Translations under genes and position numbers: made by a program
Shown: positions 1 to 6,262 of the stretch, piece after piece
Numbering within the stretch: the stretch's first letter is position 1
Layout of the letters: each line of letters opens with the position of its first letter
Notes under the pieces: generated by a model
Database searches by the model: none
What the model was told of the DNA's origin: nothing
Seen by the model: only the letters and a program-made list of their open reading frames with translations
Source of the DNA: Deltaproteobacteria bacterium
GTDB lineage: Bacteria > Desulfobacterota > DSM-4660 > Desulfatiglandales > B25-G16
DNA: 6,858 nucleotides
Reading direction: 5' to 3'
Assembly: GCA_019310745.1 (NCBI GenBank)
Contig: JAFDDS010000097.1
Span: 1-6,858 of the forward strand

Positions 1-22
1 GAGAAAGAAGGTATCCTATTCA

Positions 23-397
23 ATGAATCATTACGAAACAATTTATATTGTAAACCCCACTTTGGACGATGACTCTTTAAAAGAGGCAATTGATAAATTT
101 TCGGATCTCATCAAAAAGCTAAAAGGCACTATTGTAAAGATTAATGAGTGGGGAAAAAGAAAATTAGCCTACGACGTTAAGCGATTTGATAAAGGCTACT
201 ATGTCGTATTAGATTTTTGCGCTCTTCCTAAAATGCTAACAGAGTTAGAGAGGAATCTGAAATTAGATGATCGAATCTTAAAATATATTACCGTAAAGAT
301 TGATGAAAATGTTGATCCGAAGGATTTAGTAAGTAAAGAGAAGGAAATAGAAGATACAATGGAAGAGAGCCACAATGAACATGTTGAGGAAAAATAA
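23..397 (+). CDS. rpsF: 30S ribosomal protein bS6
   Basis: This 124-residue protein is bS6, a small-subunit protein that sits on the platform and binds 16S rRNA as a partner of bS18. The family signature is visible from the start ([12 protein letters not shown], residues 2-13) through the central [10 protein letters not shown] block (residues 43-52), the GYYVVLDF strand (58-65) and the [12 protein letters not shown] strand near residues 82-93. The last 30 or so residues form a Glu/Lys-rich tail, as is common in bS6 proteins. A GAAGG site lies 11 bases before the ATG. The stop codon overlaps the rpsR start by one base, so the two are surely co-transcribed and probably translationally coupled. 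The promoter must lie upstream of the window. Identification is confident. Confidence 0.97.
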   Translation: MNHYETIYIVNPTLDDDSLKEAIDKFSDLIKKLKGTIVKINEWGKRKLAYDVKRFDKGYYVVLDFCALPKMLTELERNLKLDDRILKYITVKIDENVDPKDLVSKEKEIEDTMEESHNEHVEEK

Positions 398-678
398 TGG
401 CCTATAATGATACCTTTAATCATCAAAGAAAAAGAGTTTTTATTAAGCACAAGATCTGTCGCTTTTGTGCTGATTCAAACCTAAAGATCGACTACAAAGA
501 TTCAAAGAATCTTGCAGCTTTTACGACCGAAAGAGGTAAGATCATACCTCGAAGAATTTCTGGCAACTGCGCTAAGCATCAAAGAATGCTGGCGGTAGCT
601 ATAAAAAGAGCGAGAAATATTGCCCTGTTACCTTTTACTACGGCAAAAATAAAGACGAAGGAACATAGGGAACTGTAA
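397..678 (+). CDS. rpsR: 30S ribosomal protein bS18
   Basis: This 93-residue protein is bS18, the partner of bS6 on the small-subunit platform. The core signatures are present: [17 protein letters not shown] (residues 19-35), then [17 protein letters not shown] (47-63) and the helix of [15 protein letters not shown] (66-80). Cys21 and Cys24 form a CxxC pair, and Cys58 with His61 complete a plausible zinc site, so this looks like the zinc-binding form rather than the cysteine-free form. The ATG shares its first base with the last base of the rpsF stop codon, and GAGGA lies 6 bases upstream inside rpsF. In many bacteria ssb lies between rpsF and rpsR; here it does not. Confidence 0.97.
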   Translation: MAYNDTFNHQRKRVFIKHKICRFCADSNLKIDYKDSKNLAAFTTERGKIIPRRISGNCAKHQRMLAVAIKRARNIALLPFTTAKIKTKEHREL

Positions 679-809
679 GAGTTAGCTTTGAGGTATATAG
701 AGTTATTTTCTACTTCCCCAAGCCCTTGTTATTCTTAATTCACCTTTCTTTACGGAAATTGTAGTTCCTTACCTTTATATTTACAAAAAAATTAGAATGG
801 GAAAAAGAC

Positions 810-1265
810 ATGAAAATTATTTTATTACAAAATTTTGAATCTCTTGGTTTTGAAGGTGATATCGTAGATGTCGCAAAGGGGTATGCAAGAAATTATCTCA
901 TTCCAAAAGGTACAGCCATTGAGGCCAATAATGCGAATTTAAAGGCCTTGGAGATGAGAAAAAGTAAAATAACAGCTCGACGTATGAAGGATAAAAAGGA
1001 AGCCGAAAGAGCCGCAGAAAAGGTCTCTCAGGTAACCGTAACGATGATACGTAAGGCTGGTGAAGAGGGCAAACTTTACGGTTCTGTCACAAGCAAAGAT
1101 ATTGCTCAAGAGCTCGAAAGGGAAGGTATTAGTGTAGATAGAAGAAAAATTGTTACGGATGAGGCAATTAGAACTCTTGGGGAGTTTGAAGTCGCTATTA
1201 AACTCCATCCAGAGGTTATGACTACAATAAAAGTCATTGTTGAGAAAGAGGAAGAAAAGGCGTAA
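810..1265 (+). CDS. rplI: 50S ribosomal protein bL9
   Basis: This 151-residue protein is bL9, a large-subunit protein with two globular domains joined by a long helix; the E. coli protein has 149 residues. The N-terminal rRNA-binding domain starts MKIILLQNFESLGFEGD and contains the signature GYARNYLIPKG (residues 24-34). The long charged connecting helix spans about residues 40-75. The C-terminal domain follows, with GKLYGSVTSKDIA near residues 87-99 and a Glu-rich end. GGGA lies 7 bases before the ATG. The 131-base gap after rpsR (679-809) has no gene and no clear terminator; it has an AT-rich TATATT at 776-781 but no well-spaced -35 box, so a separate promoter is unproven. dnaB begins 4 bases after the stop codon. 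Confidence 0.97.
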   Translation: MKIILLQNFESLGFEGDIVDVAKGYARNYLIPKGTAIEANNANLKALEMRKSKITARRMKDKKEAERAAEKVSQVTVTMIRKAGEEGKLYGSVTSKDIAQELEREGISVDRRKIVTDEAIRTLGEFEVAIKLHPEVMTTIKVIVEKEEEKA

Positions 1266-1269
1266 GCTG

Positions 1270-2670
1270 ATGGCTATGCCTAAAAAGAAAGATGATACGG
1301 TTTATTCTCCCTATAAGGTCCCCCCACATAATATGGAGGCTGAACAGGCTATAGTGGGAGGGATATTAATCAATAATGATGCGCTTAATCAGATTGTGGA
1401 TATCCTCTCTGGTGAAGATTTTTATAGAGAGGCCCATGCACTCATATATGAGGGAATGCTTACCCTATATAATAGGGATGATCCGGTAGATGTAATAACC
1501 CTTTCCCAGGTGTTAAAGGAAAAGGGTGCCCTGGATAAGGTAGGAGGGACGGAGTATTTAGCATCTCTGGCAGATGCAACAGCAACTTCTGCTGGAATAA
1601 TGTATCATGCTGAAATTGTGAAAGATTTATCTATACGAAGAAATCTGATTCGACAATGTTCTCATATATCTGAAGTGTGTTTTCAGCCTAGCAATGATAC
1701 TGAAGACATTCTTGATTCAGCTGAACAATATATATTTAAGATAGCTGAAAGGAATATAGATCAAAACTTTTTACAGCTCGATGAAGTTGTCAAGAACAGC
1801 TTCAAGAAAATAGAAACCACTACGGGCAGTAATATAACAGGTATTTCAACCGGATTTACCGATTTTGATAATATCACCTCTGGTCTTCAACCCTCTGATT
1901 TTATTATTATTGCTGGGAGACCAAGCATGGGTAAAACAGCATTGGCCTTAAATATTGCACTTAATGCTGCACTTGTAGATAAAGTAGGTGTAGCGATATT
2001 CTCACTTGAGATGTCAAGCCTCCAACTTGGCATCTATTGGGCTGCGATGCTATGATAGATGCATGGAAATTAAGGAAAGGAGCTCTGCAGGATGATGACT
2101 ACCTTCGTTTAACAGACTCGGCCAATAGACTTTCAGAGTTACCTGTCTATATTGACGATTCGTCTGCTTTGTCTTCCCTGGAGATAAAGGCAAAGGCCAG
2201 ACGATTGAAAAAAAAGTACAATATATCGTTAGTTATTATTGATTACCTCCAATTAATGCAGAGCAAAAAGGCGGTTGAATCAAGACAGTTGGAGATTTCT
2301 GATATATCAAGATCTTTGAAGGCTCTTGCAAAGGATTTAGATATCCCTGTTCTGGCAGTTTCACAGTTGAACAGGAAGGTTGAGGACAGGCCCAATAAGA
2401 GACCGATGTTAGCTGATTTGAGGGAGTCAGGCGCTTAAGAGACCGATGTTAGCTGATTTGAGGGAGTCAGGCGCTATAGAACAGGATGCAGACCTGATCT
2501 CGTTTATTTATCGAGAAGAACTGTATAATCGGACAGAGGAAAACAAGGGAAAGGCAGAACTTATTGTTGCCAAACATAGAAATGGTCCTACTGGCTTGGT
2601 TAATTTGACATTTCGAGAAAAATATACAAAATTCCAAAATTACTATAAAGATGATTTAGCAGAAGGGTGA
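1270..2670 (+). pseudogene. dnaB: Replicative DNA helicase DnaB, broken by two frameshifts
   Basis: This encodes the hexameric helicase that unwinds DNA at the replication fork and binds primase. It is read in three pieces. Piece 1 (frame of 1270) gives about 253 genuine residues: the N-terminal helical domain (PPHNMEAEQAIVGGILI), the linker, and Walker A GRPSMGKT (residues 216-223) through SLEMSSLQL. Frame is lost at about 2029-2036, and the original frame stops at 2053-2055. Piece 2 (about 2037-2435) holds LGCDAMIDAWKLRKG, Walker B VIIDYLQLM and QLNRKVEDRPNKRP. A 40-bp tandem duplication then creates a TAA at 2436-2438. Piece 3 (2476-2670) resumes with [15 protein letters not shown] and the KHRNGPTG motif. 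Removing one 40-bp copy and adding 4 bases gives about 454 residues, a normal DnaB length. I chose the ATG at 1270 because it follows the rplI stop and has AAGG 9 bases upstream; the ATG at 1276 is also possible. Because dnaB is usually essential, sequence error is a serious alternative to true decay. Confidence 0.9.
2396..2475 (+). repeat. Perfect 40-bp tandem duplication inside dnaB
   Basis: Two identical 40-base copies, 2396-2435 and 2436-2475, lie head to tail with no spacer. The flanking bases differ on both sides (a versus t before, t versus a after), so the unit is exactly 40 bp. It encodes the conserved [13 protein letters not shown] stretch of DnaB. Because 40 is not a multiple of three, the second copy is in a different frame, and the junction reads TAA. 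The lack of any divergence between the copies means it is either very recent or an artefact, such as an overlap between two contigs that was joined without being merged. Confidence 0.97.
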
Positions 2671-2714
2671 GAAAGAAAAACATTTGTTGAATGACAACTT
2701 TCATACAACAACTT

Positions 2715-2718
2715 GAGG
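2715..2718 (+). promoter_or_regulatory. Ribosome binding site supporting an ATA start for hflX
   Basis: GAGG (within TTGAGG) lies 7 bases before the ATA at 2726 and is the only good Shine-Dalgarno match near the upstream end of the hflX frame. The in-frame TGA at 2714-2716 overlaps it and rules out any start further upstream. No ATG, GTG or TTG occurs in frame between that stop and the ATG at 2867. Confidence 0.55.
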
Positions 2719-2725
2719 CACAGCC

Positions 2726-4339
2726 ATAGAGAAGGTATATGGCAAAATTGGTGGTCTCAAGGCCAGCCATTTAAAAAGACTCCACACTATTTATAGACGA
2801 CGCATCTCAGGAGATGCGATAGTTTCTCGTGAGATAGCACGCCGATTAGCTGAAATTTCTTCAGACATGAAGAGACAGGTAGCACTCCTTGTAGGAAGAA
2901 GAGGGGATGTGGAATATGTGGTTGTGGGCAATGATCACAGCATTCTTATTCCCGATTTAGCTCGGTTTAGATCTGGCGTTGGTAGACTTAAAGGCCTTAG
3001 GTGTATCCATACTCATCTCCATGGAGAGCCATTAAGTCAAGAAGATTTAATGGATTTAGCCCTCCTAAAGCTGGATTTAATGGTGTGCCTAAACATTACC
3101 AATAATGGTGTTCCTGCCGATGTTTATTATGCCCATATACTTCCCAAAAATAATTCAGGGCAGCCATGGATCATAGAACATATACCTGATATTGGCAGAC
3201 TTAATCTCAATTTTTTAGAATTTATAAGAGATCTTGAAGCTCAGCTTGCCAAAACAGGAACACGCATTGGTATGGAAAAAAAAGAAAGGGCTGTTCTTGT
3301 AAGTGTAAATAAGTCCTCGAGGCAGGAGGCAGAGGAGTCACTTGAGGAATTAAAAGAGCTGTCAATCACTAGTAATCTCCTGGTTGTAGATTCTATTATT
3401 CAGAGAAAAACACAGTCCAATTCACGGTTTCTTTTAGGGAAAGGAAAGCTAAGCGAATTAGTTGTACGTTCTCTTCAAGCAGGCGCAGACCTCCTAATCT
3501 TCGATGGTGAGCTTACCCCTGCACAAGTCAGGGTTCTGACAGATTTCACAGAAATGAAGATGATTGATAGAACACAGTTGATATTAGATATATTTGCTCA
3601 AAGGGCAATCACACGAGAAGGAAAAATTCAGGTAGAACTTGCTCAATTACGGTATGTGTTGCCCAGATTAATTACCAAAAATACCGCAATGTCAAGACTT
3701 ACTGGTGGGATAGGCGGGAGAGGACCAGGAGAGACAAAGCTGGAAATCAATAGGAGGAGGGTAAGGGATAGGATTACCCTGTTAAACAAAGAATTGGTAG
3801 AGATCAGGTGCCAGAGGAAAGAGAGAAGAAAAAAAAGAAAAAATAGGGGTATGCCAGTAATCTCAATTGTCGGGTATACAAATGCAGGAAAATCCACCCT
3901 CCTTAATGCCTTTACAAGAAGTCATGTAAAGGTAGAAAACAGGCTTTTTGTAACACTTGATACTGCGAGCCGCTATCTCAGGCTGAAGAAGGGGGATGCT
4001 ATTATGACTGATACAGTCGGTTTTATCAAGGATTTACCAGAGGATCTTTACAAGGCCTTTGCTGCGACCCTTGAGGAACTTCATGAAGCAGATCTTCTTC
4101 TTCATGTAGCAGATATGAGTAATTCAAGATTAGAAGATCAGATAGAATCAGTAAAAATAATCTTGGACAGTCTTGATCTAACTGAGATACCAACTATTTT
4201 AGTGTTAAACAAAATCGATAAGCTGAACAAATCCCAGATCGATAATTTCGCTACGAGACTGGGTGGAATCCCGATATCAGCTACACATCCATCTACCCTG
4301 CCAAAACTGAGAAAAGCGATTGAAGGTAGTATTTTCTGA
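2726..4339 (+). CDS. hflX: Ribosome-associated GTPase HflX with N-terminal extension
   Basis: HflX is a GTPase that binds the 50S subunit and can split stalled or stressed 70S ribosomes. With a start at 2726 it has 537 residues. Family-like sequence (KVYGKIGGLKASHLKRLHTI, then YRRRISGDAIVSREIARRLA) continues for 47 codons upstream of the first ATG at 2867, so the start there is too short. No ATG, GTG or TTG is available, and the best candidate is ATA at 2726, a rare start or an altered ATG. Residues 1 to about 145 form an extension absent from E. coli HflX, containing H95-T-H97 and S104-Q-E-D107. The HflX domain follows, with the glycine-rich GGIGGRGPGETKLEINRRR loop. The G domain has G1 GYTNAGKST (383-391), G2 FVTLDTASR, G3 DTVGF (429-433), G4 NKID (495-498) and a G5 ISA. 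The C-terminal domain is short. It lies 55 bases after dnaB on the same strand, so it may share the transcript. Confidence 0.93.
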   Translation: MEKVYGKIGGLKASHLKRLHTIYRRRISGDAIVSREIARRLAEISSDMKRQVALLVGRRGDVEYVVVGNDHSILIPDLARFRSGVGRLKGLRCIHTHLHGEPLSQEDLMDLALLKLDLMVCLNITNNGVPADVYYAHILPKNNSGQPWIIEHIPDIGRLNLNFLEFIRDLEAQLAKTGTRIGMEKKERAVLVSVNKSSRQEAEESLEELKELSITSNLLVVDSIIQRKTQSNSRFLLGKGKLSELVVRSLQAGADLLIFDGELTPAQVRVLTDFTEMKMIDRTQLILDIFAQRAITREGKIQVELAQLRYVLPRLITKNTAMSRLTGGIGGRGPGETKLEINRRRVRDRITLLNKELVEIRCQRKERRKKRKNRGMPVISIVGYTNAGKSTLLNAFTRSHVKVENRLFVTLDTASRYLRLKKGDAIMTDTVGFIKDLPEDLYKAFAATLEELHEADLLLHVADMSNSRLEDQIESVKIILDSLDLTEIPTILVLNKIDKLNKSQIDNFATRLGGIPISATHPSTLPKLRKAIEGSIF

Positions 4340-4392
4340 CATCCATACTCAATCCGCCTGGTTACGCACCAACCACGAGAAGCTGTTTTTTA

Positions 4393-5457
4393 TTATGACA
4401 CAGCCATGCCCTGCCAGTTACTAGATTTTATTTTTTGTCGATTTCTAGTAATAATGAGACTTTGGCATGAAAAAATAGAATTTATTAATCTCGTTCCTTG
4501 GACTGGGTCAAGGGTAAAGAGTGTGGTTGAAAGTGCATCAGCTTCTATTGCAGTGGGGGCCTGAACAGAGACACTCGCATTAATAAGAGGTGATAACCCG
4601 GTTTTGGGATTGACAATATGATGAAAGATTTTTTCCTTGTCAAAAAATACCTCATAATTACCAGAGGTGGCTATAGACCTGTTTGTGATAGCGACTATGT
4701 CAGGGTAATTTTTTTTCTTTAGCGGGTCTTCGATGGCTATTTTCCATGGCCTGTTATTGCCTTTGTCACCTATTGTCCTAATGTCTCCCCCTGCATTGAT
4801 AAGTGCATGTTCGATCCCCTGTTTCATCAGTGTCTCAATCGCCTTATCCACAATAAAGCCTTTTGCAATACCATCCAGAGTAATTCCCATGCCATCCCTT
4901 TTAAAGGACATGCCATTTCCATGTAAAGAAATCAGTTCAGCATTAACAAGTTGTAAGAGCTCAGCAATCTTCTCCTTACTTTGGATAACCTTTTTTTTGT
5001 CTTTAAAAGATTGAGCCAATATATCTAAGACTGGCTTCACAGTAATATCAAAAAAGCCATTGCTGATTTGGTGATACTGCAAGGATTTTTTAATAACAAA
5101 GGAAAGTTCAGGAGGAACATTATTACAAAATCCGTCACGGTTCAGAAGTGCTACAGGGCTATCAGAATCAAACCGGCTCATTATCTTTGTAAGTCTTTCT
5201 ATCTCTTCAAAGGCTAATGCGATAGATTCCTCTGCATGGTCTTTGGAGGGACTAAAAGTGGTTATCGACACTATTGTTCCCATCCCTGTCCTGGATCTTG
5301 AGACCTTATAGAGATTTTTATCAAACTCTCCTGCTTCGGCAGAACGTATACCTACAGGGAATGTTGCCAGCCCCAGTCCAAACATACCAGAAATTTTCAG
5401 AAAATCTCTTCTTTTCATACATCCGTTCTCTATGCATTTGTAGGATTCTCTATGCAT
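4393..5457 (-). CDS. apbE: Tat-exported FAD:protein FMN transferase (ApbE family)
   Basis: ApbE enzymes use FAD and Mg to attach FMN covalently to a threonine in exported or membrane flavoproteins such as RnfG and NqrC, so this protein should act outside the cytoplasmic membrane. It has 354 residues. The N-terminus carries a twin-arginine signal (KRRDFLK, residues 15-21), a hydrophobic stretch and a likely cleavage site after SAEA (residue 42); there is no lipobox. Family motifs occur in order: MSRFDSDSPVALLN (93-106), FFDITVKPV (135-143), LDGIAKG (194-200), NAGGDIR (221-227), ATSGNYE (263-269), HHIVNPKTG (279-287) and the metal-site region around D307 (EADALST). The start at 5457 has GGAGG 6 bases upstream. 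A start at 5418, directly before the RR motif, would give a more usual signal but has only a weak site. It is convergent with hflX, and no target flavoprotein is visible here. Confidence 0.93.
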   Translation of the reverse strand: MHRESYKCIENGCMKRRDFLKISGMFGLGLATFPVGIRSAEAGEFDKNLYKVSRSRTGMGTIVSITTFSPSKDHAEESIALAFEEIERLTKIMSRFDSDSPVALLNRDGFCNNVPPELSFVIKKSLQYHQISNGFFDITVKPVLDILAQSFKDKKKVIQSKEKIAELLQLVNAELISLHGNGMSFKRDGMGITLDGIAKGFIVDKAIETLMKQGIEHALINAGGDIRTIGDKGNNRPWKIAIEDPLKKKNYPDIVAITNRSIATSGNYEVFFDKEKIFHHIVNPKTGLSPLINASVSVQAPTAIEADALSTTLFTLDPVQGTRLINSIFSCQSLIITRNRQKIKSSNWQGMAVS

Positions 5458-5458
5458 T
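5426..5458 (-). repeat. 13-bp direct repeat at the apbE start
   Basis: The 13 bases AATGCATAGAGAA (- strand) occur at 5446-5458 and again at 5426-5438, offset by 20 bases. The upstream copy contains the ATG of the called apbE start. The downstream copy contains an ATG out of frame with apbE. The repeat therefore spans the 13-residue stretch before the twin-arginine motif and may have created that extension. Confidence 0.8.
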
Positions 5459-5541
5459 ATATTCCTCCAGGATAAATTTGTTACCTATCGATTTTTATTA
5501 GAATAATATTCCATTCCTCTTAAATCTAAAATTCGAGATAC

Positions 5542-5570
5542 CCTATATCATTTGAATAAATAGATTACAA
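5542..5570 (-). promoter_or_regulatory. Possible sigma70-type promoter for apbE
   Basis: On the - strand, TTGTAA (5570-5565) is followed after exactly 17 bases by TATAGG (5547-5542), with TGA directly before it forming an extended -10 element. Both hexamers match the consensus at 4 of 6 bases. Transcription would start near 5535 and give a leader of about 75-80 bases before the apbE ATG at 5457. This placement suggests apbE has its own promoter rather than depending on the small gene upstream. The evidence is by consensus only. Confidence 0.4.
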
Positions 5571-5591
5571 GATCTTTTTCTTATTAATTTT

Positions 5592-5876
5592 TTACTTACT
5601 ATTCTCTACTGTCATCTCATACAATAGTTTTTTGTTTTTAATGGATACAATGAATTGTACCTGTTTTCCATGTAGAATGTGTTCTTCAGATTGTCTCCTG
5701 AGATTGGCGAAGTCTGCTGTCTCAAGGAAATACCTAAGAAGCTCTATTTTTCCTTCAAGCATTTTATCCTCTTTTCTTTTTTTAAGATAGTTATTCACAT
5801 TTTCCCAGTATTCCCTTTTGGCCACAGTCTCAATACAATGAGATACCGTTGGAGCCAGCACTATTCTGGTTGCCAT
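5592..5876 (-). CDS. Hypothetical protein of 94 residues, unknown family
   Basis: I do not recognise this protein. It has 94 residues, starts MATRIVLAPTVSHCIETVAK and is soluble, with no signal peptide or membrane segment. The middle is basic (LKKRKEDK, residues 31-38), followed by a probable amphipathic helical part (GKIELLRYFLETADFANLRR, residues 42-61). The end looks like a beta hairpin (KQVQFIVSIKNKKLLYEMTV, residues 71-90), so a small mixed alpha/beta fold is plausible. I chose the ATG at 5876 because AGGGG lies 10 bases upstream; an in-frame ATG at 5894 overlaps that site and has no good site of its own. TACAAT (5909-5904) could be a -10 box, but its -35 region is poor. apbE lies 134 bases downstream with its own likely promoter. 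The ribosome binding site and sensible composition support a real gene. Confidence 0.6.
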   Translation of the reverse strand: MATRIVLAPTVSHCIETVAKREYWENVNNYLKKRKEDKMLEGKIELLRYFLETADFANLRRQSEEHILHGKQVQFIVSIKNKKLLYEMTVENSK

Positions 5877-5934
5877 TGTAGTATGTCCCCTCATTTTTCT
5901 GTCATTGTAATTGTCATATCTTGATCCTAAACTT

Positions 5935-6165
5935 TTTCGTCCCGGTGGGACTTAGTCACCATCACTTCGTAGCCCCTGGCCCAGACCTGGTTCAGCAGTC
6001 CTTTTCATAGAATCCCTAGGTGCAGTGTTCACTAGTACCGTTTTAAAGCACACGTTATGTCGCACCAGGGCAGGCTTGAATCTCGATTTTATCGGAAAAT
6101 TTAGCCCGTGAAATTTGCGTAAGCAATAGCAAAGCGTATTTCACTGGGCCCCTGAACGTTGAACC
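5935..6165. other. Gene-poor, relatively GC-rich, hairpin-forming segment
   Basis: This stretch is clearly richer in G and C than the AT-rich sequence on either side and has no credible gene. It holds three inverted repeats. The first is GTCCC-GGT-GGGAC (5939-5951). The second has a long-range stem, CCCT/AGGG plus GGTGC/GCACC with one bulged A, closing 6014-6070. The third is at 6104-6149. On the - strand only short open stretches occur, for example a 24-codon one ending near 5930 (GLLNQVWARGYEVMVTKSHR) and another ending in IRFAIAYANFTG over the third hairpin. Their protein-like look without a start or continuation is compatible with remnants of a mobile element, but I cannot name the family. 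A structured RNA is the alternative. Confidence 0.4.
6104..6149. repeat. Imperfect inverted repeat / stem-loop
   Basis: GCCC (6104-6107) and GTGAAAT (6108-6114) pair with ATTTCAC (6138-6144) and GGGC (6146-6149), with one bulged T at 6145. A further three pairs follow inside after one mismatch. The loop is about 14 bases. No run of T follows on either strand, so it is not a typical intrinsic terminator. It lies between the divergent small gene (ending upstream at 5876) and the promoter at 6195. Confidence 0.65.
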
Positions 6166-6194
6166 TATAGTAGTTACATATAGTATATCTTTTA

Positions 6195-6223
6195 TTGATA
6201 AAACCACACTATAGTGCTATAAA
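6195..6223 (+). promoter_or_regulatory. Strong-looking extended -10 promoter for the secreted coiled-coil gene
   Basis: TTGATA (6195-6200, 5 of 6 consensus) is separated by exactly 17 bases from TATAAA (6218-6223, 5 of 6), and TGC directly before the latter forms an extended -10 element. It is the best promoter match I noticed in the window. The spacer contains a perfect 10-bp palindrome, CACTATAGTG (6207-6216), which could be an operator. Transcription should start near 6230 and run through the inverted-repeat element at 6263-6421 into the gene at 6448, giving a leader of about 215-220 bases. Confidence 0.55.
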
Positions 6224-6262
6224 TTTTTTAAATTATATCGCAGCAGAGTTGATCACATATAT

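Noticed and set aside
749..781. Promoter in the rpsR-rplI gap
   Set aside because: TTTACG (749-754) and TATATT (776-781) are 21 bases apart, too far for a normal sigma70 promoter.
2023..2055. Programmed ribosomal frameshift in dnaB
   Set aside because: No X-XXY-YYZ slippery heptamer occurs where the two frames overlap, the spacing would still be a residue short and lack the conserved Arg, and a second unrelated break follows downstream.
2029..2438. Intein or intron within dnaB
   Set aside because: dnaB is a known intein host, but the breaks remove about 4 bases or duplicate 40 bases; there is no inserted splicing domain.
2684..2711. Hairpin between dnaB and hflX
   Set aside because: TTGTTG/CAACAA has a 16-base loop and all-weak pairing with no T run; likely chance.
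4359..4391. Intrinsic terminator between the convergent hflX and apbE genes
   Set aside because: TGGTT/AACCA (4359-4363, 4371-4375) is only a 5-bp stem and the T run starts about 10 bases later, too far for a standard terminator.
4733..5014. 93-codon + strand open frame inside apbE
   Set aside because: It is antisense to the conserved ApbE motifs and has no support of its own.
5679..5924. 81-codon + strand open frame opposite the 94-residue gene
   Set aside because: It is Phe/Ser/His-rich as expected for the antisense of a Lys/Glu-rich gene, and the - strand gene has the better ribosome binding site.
5930..6066. Truncated group II intron on the - strand
   Set aside because: Only the GTGCGAC start at 6065 fits; no recognisable domain I layout, domain V or reverse transcriptase follows, so the call cannot be supported.
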